Origin: Streptomyces acidiscabies
GTDB lineage: Bacteria > Actinomycetota > Actinomycetes > Streptomycetales > Streptomycetaceae
Direction of reading: 5' to 3'
DNA: 64,000 nt
Assembly (NCBI RefSeq): GCF_020010905.1
Contig: NZ_JAGJBY010000002.1
Coordinates: 1,364,001-1,428,000, forward strand
The translations under genes and the position numbers were made by a program. The notes beneath the pieces are model-generated. The model did not search any database and was not told the origin of the DNA. It was given only the letters and a program-made list of their open reading frames with translations. Shown piece by piece: positions 53,724-62,300 of this stretch (within the stretch, counting starts at the first letter, position 1; the number at the start of each line of letters is the position of its first letter).

Positions 53724-54548
53724 TCAGCGGGCGCTGAACCCGCCGTCCACGGTCAGTACGGACCCGGTGATCTGCCGGGACTCGTCGGACGCGAGGAACA
53801 CGACCGCCCCGGCCACATCCTCCGGCTCGATCAGCGCGTTCATCGGCTGCGCCTCCACGAACGTCCGCTCGTGCTCATGCACCGGCACCTCCAACGCCCG
53901 CGCGATCTCGGCCAACATCCGCCCCTCGGCCTGCGGTTCGTCCCGAACGGACCCCGGGCACACGGCGTTCACCCGCACCTTCGTCGGCGCGTAGTCCAGC
54001 GCGGCGGCCTTGGTGAGCCCGATCACGGCATGCTTGGCGGCGACGTACCCGGCGAAGTGCCGATACCCCACCAGCCCAGCCGTGGAAGCGACGTTGACGA
54101 TGCTCCCCGACCGCCGGGCACTCATCGCCTTGCCCACCTCACGGATCACCCGCCACGCGCCCGACAGGTCGACGTCGATCATCAACGCCCACTCGTCCTC
54201 GTCGATCTCATGCACCGGCTTCCCCGAAGGCGCCGCGATCCCCGCGTTGTTGACGGCGACGTCGATCCGCCCGAACCGGTCACAGGCGACCGTCACCGCT
54301 TCCCGTACGGCGAGCAGATCCCGGATATCGGCCTCGACCGTCACCACGGCAGCGCCCGCCTCCCTGCACAGGCCGGCCGTATGCTCCAACTGCCCCCGCG
54401 TACCCAGCGGATACGGCACCCCGGGCAGATCACCGCAGATGTCCAGCAGAGCCAGATCGGCTCCCTCACGGGCACAGGCCACCGCGATCGCCCGCCCCAG
54501 CCCCCGAGCCGCGCCGGTCACCAGCACCGACTTTCCGTCGAGACGCAT
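53724..54548 (-). CDS. Short-chain dehydrogenase (mycofactocin-coupled type features)
   Basis: This 274-residue cytoplasmic SDR has the cofactor motif TGAARGLG (11-18), NNAG (100-103) and the catalytic set Ser155, Tyr168, Lys172 (YVAAK). The N-terminal region LLDICGDLPGVPYPLGT resembles SDRs that hold NAD tightly and pass electrons to mycofactocin-type acceptors; this likeness is from memory. It lies between the thioesterase gene and the A-T gene, so a role on a threonine-type residue bound to the carrier, or on the peptide after release, is plausible. ATG 54548 is 14 bases after the thioesterase stop. No mycofactocin genes are in the window. Confidence 0.88.
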   Translation of the reverse strand: MRLDGKSVLVTGAARGLGRAIAVACAREGADLALLDICGDLPGVPYPLGTRGQLEHTAGLCREAGAAVVTVEADIRDLLAVREAVTVACDRFGRIDVAVNNAGIAAPSGKPVHEIDEDEWALMIDVDLSGAWRVIREVGKAMSARRSGSIVNVASTAGLVGYRHFAGYVAAKHAVIGLTKAAALDYAPTKVRVNAVCPGSVRDEPQAEGRMLAEIARALEVPVHEHERTFVEAQPMNALIEPEDVAGAVVFLASDESRQITGSVLTVDGGFSAR

Positions 54549-54562
54549 ACGGAACTCCCTGA

Positions 54563-55252
54563 CTAGGAAACGGACGTGAGCCGGTCGGCGATCATGCGCA
54601 CCAACTCCGGCCCCGACTCGGTGAGATACATGTGACCGCCGGGCACCTCGACATGGCCGAAGTCACGGCTGGTTGCCTTGGACCAGGAGGCCGCCTCCTC
54701 GTGGGTCACCAACTCGTCGTCCACGCCCCGGAAAACGGTGATCGGCGCGTCCAGCGGAAGGCTCGTGCTGCGGACGTAGGTCTCGTGCATCTCGACGTCG
54801 GCCCGCAGCGTCGGCAGCAGCAGCTCCCGCATCTCCGGGTCCTCCAGCGCGGGATGCCGGTACCCGGCGAACTCCCCGACCCGGTCGAGGAATTCGCCGT
54901 CGGACAGCCCCGTGGCCCGCCGCTCACGCCCGAGATCGGGCTCGGGGGAACCGCTCACGAAGAGGTGCGCGACCTCGACGCCGGGCAACGCGGCGAGCCG
55001 GTGGGCGAGTTCATAGGCGAGGACGGCCCCGAGGCTGTGCCCGAAGAGCGCGAACCGGCCGCCGCCGAGGTCGAGTTGGCCCAGTATCCCGGCCACGGCG
55101 TCGTGCACGTTCCGGTACGGCTCGTCGTCGATCAACCGCTCACGGCCCGGGAGCTGAGGCGCGACGATCTCCAACTCGCCACCGGACCAGGGCCGGTAGA
55201 AGGAGGCACCGGCACCGGCGTAGGGCAGACAGATCAGCTTGGTCACGGTCAC
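54563..55252 (-). CDS. Type II thioesterase
   Basis: This 229-residue alpha/beta hydrolase has nucleophile Ser73 in FGHSLG, the PYAGAG start and a late GGHMYL histidine, as expected of external editing thioesterases. It removes wrong or stalled acyl groups from carrier domains. GTG 55252 overlaps the MbtH stop as GTGA; GTG 55246 is an alternative. The nucleophile is serine, unlike the cysteine of SyrC-type acyl shuttles. It is therefore most likely a proof-reading enzyme and not the carrier-to-carrier shuttle that the neighbouring A-less module would seem to need. Confidence 0.92.
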   Translation of the reverse strand: MTVTKLICLPYAGAGASFYRPWSGGELEIVAPQLPGRERLIDDEPYRNVHDAVAGILGQLDLGGGRFALFGHSLGAVLAYELAHRLAALPGVEVAHLFVSGSPEPDLGRERRATGLSDGEFLDRVGEFAGYRHPALEDPEMRELLLPTLRADVEMHETYVRSTSLPLDAPITVFRGVDDELVTHEEAASWSKATSRDFGHVEVPGGHMYLTESGPELVRMIADRLTSVS

Positions 55253-55461
55253 TGTCCCATCGCGTCGATGAGACTCTGCGGACGCATGTCGGTCCAGTGC
55301 TCCTCGATGTACTCCAGGCACGAGGTCCGGCTCGCCCGGCCGTGCACGACCGTCCACCCGGCCGGTACCTCGGCGAAGGCGGGCCAGAGGGAGTGCTGGT
55401 TCTCGTCGTTCACCAGCACGAAGTGCTCGATCGAGTCGTCGTCGAAGGGGTTGGTGGTCAT
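55249..55461 (-). CDS. MbtH-like NRPS adenylation chaperone
   Basis: This 70-residue protein has the family signature: NDENQHSLWPAFAEVPAGW and SCLEYIEEHWTDMRPQSL. MbtH proteins bind the adenylation domains and are often needed for their solubility and activity. It begins 12 bases after the terminating synthetase gene and overlaps the thioesterase gene, confirming one operon. Confidence 0.96.
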   Translation of the reverse strand: MTTNPFDDDSIEHFVLVNDENQHSLWPAFAEVPAGWTVVHGRASRTSCLEYIEEHWTDMRPQSLIDAMGQ

Positions 55462-55473
55462 GTCGGCTTTCTC

Positions 55474-58400
55474 CTAGGCGAGTTGCTCGGCCAGCGACGG
55501 GCCGATCCGGTCCAGTGCCCCGGGGCGGGTCATCTCCCCGTGGGCGCAAGGGATTTCGTGGTCGACGACGCGACCGGTGACGTACGGACGCCAGTCGCCG
55601 TACCGGCCGGGCACGGCGCCCGGGTCGTCGGCGGCGGTGAACACCAGCAGGTCACCGTCGTACAGGGTGGGCGCGAACTCCTGGAGCAGGCGCCCGTTCC
55701 GGGCCGTCACCTCGACCAGTGCGGCGAGCTCGTCGTCCGTGAGGCCACCGGCCATGTCGGGCACGCTGCAGATCAGCTCCATGAACTGCTCGTCGGTGAC
55801 CGGGACTTGGGGAGTCGGACGGCCGAGGACGGTGAGGATGCTCCGCAGCAGCGTGGGCCGGTCGGCCGGCGGCGCCTGCCGGATCCAGGTACCGGGGAAG
55901 GCGTCGAGGACCGCGAGCAGCGCGACCTTCTCCCCGGCGGCCTGGAGCGTGACGGCCACCTCGTACGCGACGAGCCCGCCCATCGAGTAGCCGAGCAGGT
56001 GGTACGGCCCCTCGGGCTGTCGCTCCCGGATGCGCGCGGTGTGCTCGGCGACCGCCTCGGCCAGCGTCGCGGCCGGAGCCTCGCCGGGGACGAGCCCGCG
56101 CGACTGGAGCCCGAACAGCGGTCGCCCCGGGGCGAGATGACGGGCGAGCCCGGCGAACCCCCAGGCCAGTCCGGACGCGGGCGGCAGACAGAACAGCGGC
56201 TCGCGCTCGCCCCGTACCCGCAGCGGCAGCAGCGGGCCGAGCGGCGCGGCGCTCGCTTCCACCGGCCCCCGGGCCAGCGCGGCGACCGTCGGCGCGTCGA
56301 AGAGGGACCGCAGCGAGGGTTCGGCGCCGAGTTCCGCCCGGATGCGGGAGGTGAGGCGCGGGGCCAGCAGCGAGTGCCCGCCGAGGTCGAAAAAGCTGTC
56401 GTGGACGCCGACTTGGGCCGCGTCCAGGCTCAGCACCTCGGCGAAGATGTCCCGGATCCGCTCCTCCCGCAGGGTGCGCGGAGCGGTCCTCGCCGCGAGG
56501 GGCGCGTCCGGGGCAGGGAGCGAGCGGCGGTCCAACTTGCCGCTCGCCGTGCGGGGGACGGCGGGGACGGTGACGTACGCGGTCGGCACCATGTGGGCGG
56601 GGAGAGTGCGGGCGAGGTGCTCGCGCAGGGCGTCGGGGGAGACCGGCCCGCCGGGGACGACGTACGCGACCAGCCGTTTCTCGCCCGGCACGTCCTCCCG
56701 TACGGTCGCCGCGGCCTCCTCGACCGCCGGATGCGTCGTGAGCGCGGCCTCCACCTCGCCCAACTCGATACGGAAACCCCGGACTTTGACCTGCTGATCG
56801 GCGCGGCCCAGGAAGCGTAGCGAGCCGTCGGGTTCGCGTACCGCCAAGTCGCCGGTGCGGTAGAGGCGTTGACCGGGTTCCCCGAAGGGATCGGCGACGA
56901 ATCGCTCGGCCGTCAGCGCCGGGCGGCCGAGGTAGCCGCGTGCGGGGCCGCCGCCCGCGACGTACACCTCACCCACCGCGCCGTCGGGGACCAACTGGAG
57001 GGCGTGGTCCAGGAGATGGATCTGGTTGCGGGCCAACGGGCGGCCGATGGGCGGTTCTTGGTCGTGCGGTGAGGTGTCCGTGCCGTGCACCGTGGGAGCT
57101 GCGGGGGTGTCGTCGGCCGACCGCCACGCCGTCGCGTAGACCGTCGCCTCCGTCGGACCGTAGAAGTTGACGAGCAGTACGCCGGGGAAAGCACTCTCTA
57201 CGTCTTTCCGCAGCCGGGCCGGGATCGGCTCGCCGCCGAGGGCGACCGTGTGGGCCGAGACGGGGGGCCGTTCGGCCAGGACGCTCGCCATGACCGTCGG
57301 AACGCCGCTGATCAGGCCCGCCTCGCGGGGTGTGCCGTCGGTCAGGGCGAGCAGGTTCTCGACGATCTCGATCCGGCCGCCGCAGGTCAGCGGCGAGAAG
57401 ATCTCGAACACCGACACGTCGAAATTGAGCGAGGTGGAGAACAGGACCTCCGCCAGCCGCTCCGGGCCGAACGCCGTGTGCGTCCACTCCACGAACTCGA
57501 CCGCGTTGCGGTGCGTGGCGAGGACGCCCTTGGGGCGGCCGGTGGAGCCGGAGGTGTAGGTGATGTAGGCCAGGTTGTCGGGGGCGGCGGGAGTTGTGGA
57601 AGCGGTTACCCGAGTTTTCTGCCCGGCTGGACAGGTTGGATCGAGTGTCGGCGTTCCGTCGGGCAACGCGCGGGCCGTGCCTTCCGCTGTTGCCAGGACC
57701 ACGACCGGCTGTGCGTCCCCGACGATGTACGCCAGCCGCTCCGCCGGATACGCCGGGTCCAGTGGCAGATACGCGGCGCCCGACGTGAGCACCGCCAGCA
57801 CCGCGACGACCAACTCCGCCGTACGCGGCAGCGCGATCCCCACCACCCGCTCGGGCCCCGCCCCGAGTTCGACGAGCTGTCCGGCCAACTGCTGGGCTCT
57901 CTCGTCGAGTTCGTGGTACGACAGAGCGGTCCCGCGATCGAGTACGGCGACGGCGTCGGGAGTCGCTGCCACCTGCGCCGACCAGAGATCGGTGAGCGTC
58001 CTGGACGCGGCCGGCGGCAACTGGGCCTGGCATGGCCGGTCTTCGAGCGCGATGAGCCCTTGGGGCTGCTCCGGTTCCGCTGCCATCGCCGTGAGGATCC
58101 GCACCAGCCGGGCCAGCGTGGCCTTTGCCCACTCGGGCGTGAACAGGTCCGGGCGGTAGGCGAGTCGGAAGCGCGGGCGGGGGCCCGGGAGCGCGACGAG
58201 CGTCACCGGGTAGTGGGTGGCGTCACGGCCGCTCGAACCGGCGAGACGGAGGCCCTCGCCCGAAGTCGCCAGGTCCGCCGGGTAGTTCTCGAACACGAGG
58301 AGGGTGTCGAAGAGTTCGTGCACCCCCGCCGCCCGCTGGATGTCCGCGAGGCCGAGGTGGTGGTGGTCGAGGAGCGTCGCGTAGGTGTCGCGCACCTCGC

Positions 58401-59340
58401 GCAGGAGGCGGGCCGGGGAGTCCGCCGGACGCAGCCGTACCCTCGTCGGGACCGTGTTGATGAACAGGCCCACCATGCTTTCCACGCCCGGGAGTTCGGG
58501 CGGGCGGCCCGACACCGTCGTACCGAACACGACATCGTCCCGGCCGGTCAGCCGTCCGAGGAGGAGTCCCCAGGCCGACTGGACAAGGGTGTTGAGGGTG
58601 ACGCCGAGGCGTCGCGCGGCCGTGGTGAGGGCGGCGCCCGTCTCCGGGGACAACTCGACTCTCGCCTGGGCGAGTCGGCCCGCTCCCGCAGGTGCCTGGG
58701 GTGCCAGGCGGGTCGGTTCGGTGACTCCGTCGAGCGCCTCGCGCCAGGCTTCCTCGGCGGCCGTGCGGCTTTGGCGGTTCAGCCACTGGAGGAAGGTGCG
58801 GTACGGCGGGACGGGCGGCAGCTCGATGCCCTTGTGGAGGGAGAGGAGTTCCCGAACCAGGACCGCGACCGACCAGCCGTCCAGGAGGATGTGGTGGTGG
58901 GTGATCAGCAGGCGGTGGTGCTGGTCGGAGAGGCGGGCCAACGTGCAGCGCAGGAGGGGCGGTCGGGTGGGATCGAAGCCGGTTTCGCGGTCCCCGTCGA
59001 GGAGTTCGGCCCAGGCCGCTTCCTGGTCGTCGGCGGTGGTGAGGTCGGTTTCCGCCCAGGGGAGGGTCGCGCGGTGGGGGACGACCTGTACGGGCTGGCC
59101 GCCCCGGCGGCGTCTGAACGCCGCGCGGAGGTTGGGGTGGCGGTCCAGCAGGGCCTGCGCGGAGGCGTGCAGGCGGTCCGCGTCCATCGGGCCTTCCAGG
59201 TCGAACACCAACTGGACGACGTAGACGTCCTGTTCACCCCGCTCGTGCTCGTACAGGGCGTGGAAGAGGAGGCCCTCCTGGAGCGGGGTGAGGGGGAGGA
59301 CGTCGGCCGGTGCCGGCTTGGGGGTGGTGGGGGGAGTCAC
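55474..59340 (-). CDS. NRPS module C-A-T-TE (chain-terminating)
   Basis: This 1288-residue enzyme has an N-terminal condensation domain beginning PLTPLQEGLLFHALYE, the form that follows an epimerase on another protein. Its active motif is HHILLDG (149-155). An adenylation domain (about 465-880) has A3 YITYTSGSTGRPKG. The carrier has GGHSL, Ser990. A thioesterase at the C-terminus has nucleophile Ser1119 in LGYSMGG. The specificity residues read D-V-F-S-A-G-F-V-Y-K; I do not recognise a substrate for this code. The TE would release the peptide as acid, lactone or ring. GTG 59340 lies three bases after the previous stop, showing tight coupling. It is the last module by its TE. Confidence 0.95.
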   Translation of the reverse strand: MTPPTTPKPAPADVLPLTPLQEGLLFHALYEHERGEQDVYVVQLVFDLEGPMDADRLHASAQALLDRHPNLRAAFRRRRGGQPVQVVPHRATLPWAETDLTTADDQEAAWAELLDGDRETGFDPTRPPLLRCTLARLSDQHHRLLITHHHILLDGWSVAVLVRELLSLHKGIELPPVPPYRTFLQWLNRQSRTAAEEAWREALDGVTEPTRLAPQAPAGAGRLAQARVELSPETGAALTTAARRLGVTLNTLVQSAWGLLLGRLTGRDDVVFGTTVSGRPPELPGVESMVGLFINTVPTRVRLRPADSPARLLREVRDTYATLLDHHHLGLADIQRAAGVHELFDTLLVFENYPADLATSGEGLRLAGSSGRDATHYPVTLVALPGPRPRFRLAYRPDLFTPEWAKATLARLVRILTAMAAEPEQPQGLIALEDRPCQAQLPPAASRTLTDLWSAQVAATPDAVAVLDRGTALSYHELDERAQQLAGQLVELGAGPERVVGIALPRTAELVVAVLAVLTSGAAYLPLDPAYPAERLAYIVGDAQPVVVLATAEGTARALPDGTPTLDPTCPAGQKTRVTASTTPAAPDNLAYITYTSGSTGRPKGVLATHRNAVEFVEWTHTAFGPERLAEVLFSTSLNFDVSVFEIFSPLTCGGRIEIVENLLALTDGTPREAGLISGVPTVMASVLAERPPVSAHTVALGGEPIPARLRKDVESAFPGVLLVNFYGPTEATVYATAWRSADDTPAAPTVHGTDTSPHDQEPPIGRPLARNQIHLLDHALQLVPDGAVGEVYVAGGGPARGYLGRPALTAERFVADPFGEPGQRLYRTGDLAVREPDGSLRFLGRADQQVKVRGFRIELGEVEAALTTHPAVEEAAATVREDVPGEKRLVAYVVPGGPVSPDALREHLARTLPAHMVPTAYVTVPAVPRTASGKLDRRSLPAPDAPLAARTAPRTLREERIRDIFAEVLSLDAAQVGVHDSFFDLGGHSLLAPRLTSRIRAELGAEPSLRSLFDAPTVAALARGPVEASAAPLGPLLPLRVRGEREPLFCLPPASGLAWGFAGLARHLAPGRPLFGLQSRGLVPGEAPAATLAEAVAEHTARIRERQPEGPYHLLGYSMGGLVAYEVAVTLQAAGEKVALLAVLDAFPGTWIRQAPPADRPTLLRSILTVLGRPTPQVPVTDEQFMELICSVPDMAGGLTDDELAALVEVTARNGRLLQEFAPTLYDGDLLVFTAADDPGAVPGRYGDWRPYVTGRVVDHEIPCAHGEMTRPGALDRIGPSLAEQLA

Positions 59341-59343
59341 CGG

Positions 59344-62300
59344 TCAGTCGTCCAATCCGTCGGCCAGCTCGGCGAGTTCGTCGTCGGAGAGGGCCAGGTC
59401 GTCGAGATCGTCTCGGTCGGCGGGGCCGTTGGAGGTGTGTGGTTCAGCGGGGGAGTCCGGGACATCGGAGGCGAGCGGAGGCCGCTTCGGCGAGGTGAGG
59501 GCCGGGGTGTCGGTTCGGACGGCGAGTGAGGTGACCTCCGTACGCCATGCTTCCGCCAGCGCCCGTACCTCGGCCTCGGTCAGCATCCCTTCGGGCCACG
59601 ACCAGTCCGCCACCAGGACCGGCCCTTCGTCCGAGTCCCGTACGACCGCGTTGATCTCCAGGGCGTGCGCGACGGCGAGTTTGGGATCGGTGCCCTTGGC
59701 GAGGGACGGCGACTCCGGGGCGAACGCCCACGACTCCGTCCCGGGCGTGGTGAACCGGCCCAGGTAGTTGAACCCGATCGCGGGCGTCGGAACCTTCGCC
59801 AACTCGTCGGCCGTGTCGGGGTTGAGGTAACGCAGCAGCCCGTATCCGAGCCCGTTGTCCGGCAGTTCACGCGTCCGCTCACCCGCTGTGCCGATCCGCA
59901 CCGGGTAGAGCGAGGTGAACCAGCCGACGGTGCGCGACAGTTCGACCGCGGGGACCACTTCCTCCCGCCCGTGCCCCTCGACGTCGACCACGACCTCCGA
60001 GCACCCGTACCGCGCACCGACAGCCGACGCGAGCCCGGCGAGCAGAACGTCCTGTACCCCGGCACCGCTGATGAGCCGACTGGTCGCCTCAACCCCAAGT
60101 GCCACGCGCGTGCCCCGAGTTGTGGCGGCGGTGTCCTGATCGGGGTCGACCGGCCGGGCCCCCAAGGGCGTCCCCGCCGTCCCCCGCCACAGCTCGACCT
60201 CGTCGCCCCTTGCTGCCGCCTGAGTCCGGAGAATCCCGGCCCAGCGCTTGAACGACGTCCCGACGACCGGCAGTTGAGGCTTCCGCCCGGCCCTGACCGC
60301 GTCCCACGCCGACTTGAGGTCCGGCAGGATCACCCGCCACGACACACCGTCGACGACGAGATGGTGCACGACGATCAGCAGCCGCCCGTCCCGCCCGGGA
60401 CCGGCGTCGAACCACACCGCACGGAGCATCGTTCCGCCCGCCGGGTCGAGCAGGGCGACGGCCCGCTCGGACTCCTCGGCGACGGCGGAGTGGAAGTCGT
60501 CGGTGCCGGAGACGTCGCGCCGGACGATCCGGTCGGCGGCGTTCACCGAACCCGCCTGCGGCACGACCAGCCCGTCGGCTTCGAACTCGGCTCGCAGCAT
60601 GTCGTGATGGTCGAGCAGAGCCTGAAGTGCCCCGGTGAGATCCGCGAGTTGGACCTCCGGTGGGACCGTCAGCAACACGGACTGGCTGAACCTCCCTATG
60701 GGGCCGCCCCGTTCGAGAAGCCACTGCATGATCGGCGTCAGAGGAATCAGACCGGTCCCGTCGTCCGCCCGCACGGTCACCGGACCCCGGGCCACCGCCG
60801 CCAGCTCCCGTACCGTCTGGTGCTTGAAGACCTCCCGCGCGGTGATCACCACACCCGCCTCGGCGGCCCTGCTCACCAGCCGGATCGCCGCGATGCTGTC
60901 GCCACCGAGCGCGAAGAAGTCCTCGTCCAGGGGGACTTCGTCCAGCTTGAGCAACTCGCGGTAGAGACCGGCGAGTACACGCTCGGCCGGGGTGCCGCTC
61001 CGAGAAGGCGCGGCCTCTTCCTCGGGCGCGACCGGCGCCGGAACCTGGCGTACGGGCCGTACGTCGTCCCCGTGCAGATCCACGTCCCCGATCCGCACCC
61101 CGGGGTCCACCACGACCGCGGCGAGCAGCCGCACGAACGCCCGCGCCAGCCGTTCGCCCGTCTCCGTGTCGAACAAGTCCGTGCTGTACTCGGCGATTCC
61201 GTCGATCCCCGCCGGGGTGCCGTCCTCCTCGCGGCGCTCGCTGAGGTAGAGCGACAGATCGAAGCGGGCGGCACCGGTCTCGACGATCTCGCGGCTCGCC
61301 TCGATCCCGGGCAGCCGCAGCGACGTCTGCTCGCCGTGCCCGGTGAACGCCAACACCACCTGGAACACGGGGTGATGGGCCAGCGTCCGCCTCGTACCGA
61401 GCGCATCCACCAGCACATCGAACGGCACGTCCTGATGCGCGTACGCCGCGAGATCGAACTCCCGCGTCCGGCCGACCAGTTCACGGAACGTGGGGTTGCC
61501 CGACGTATCGGTCCGCAGGGCAAGGCTGTTGACGAAGAACCCGACCAGTCCATCCAGCCTGCTGTCCGGCCGTCCGGCCACGGGTGTCCCGATCGTGACG
61601 TCCGTCCCCGAACCGAACCGCGTGAGCAGCGCGGCAAGTCCCGTCTGCACCACCATGAACAGGGTCGCCCTCGACGCGGCGGCCAGCCGGGCGAGGCCCG
61701 CGTGAAGGTCCGCGTCGATCGTGAACCCGGCTCGGTCACCGTTGCCGGTGGGCTCGGCAGGGCGAGGGCGGTCGAGGGGCAACGCCAACTCGACGGGGGC
61801 ACCGGCCAATGCGCCACGCCAGAACGCTATGTCACGCCCCATCAGACTTCCGGCGTCCGACGCCTCCCCCAACGTCTCCCGCTGCCACTGTGCGAAGTCG
61901 GCGTACTGGAACGGCAGTTGCTGGAAGCCCGGTTCTTGGCCGGCGATCCGAGCCACGTACGCCGTCTCCAGGTCCCGCATCAGCGGTGTCATCGACCAGC
62001 CGTCGACGGCGATGTGATGCGCCACGAGCGACAGCACATGTGTCTCGGCATCCAGCTCGAACAGGGTTGCCCGGATCGGCAGTTCGGCCGCGAGGTCGAA
62101 GCGCTGCCGAGCGGCCCCGGTGAGGCGCGCGGCGAGTTCCTCGGCGGTCGTCGAGATGACCGTGAGGTCCAAGTCCCGGGTATCCACGATCCGTTGGTAC
62201 GGAGTCCCCTGAAAGTCGGGGTACAGCGTCCGCAGCGACTCGTGCCGCGCCAGCAGGTCCCCGAGAGCCGCCCGCAGCGCCTCCCGGTCCAACGGGCCCG

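Noticed and set aside
54563..55252. The thioesterase as the SyrC-like shuttle for the A-less module
   Set aside because: Its nucleophile is serine in GHSLG and the whole sequence looks like an editing type II thioesterase; SyrC uses cysteine.
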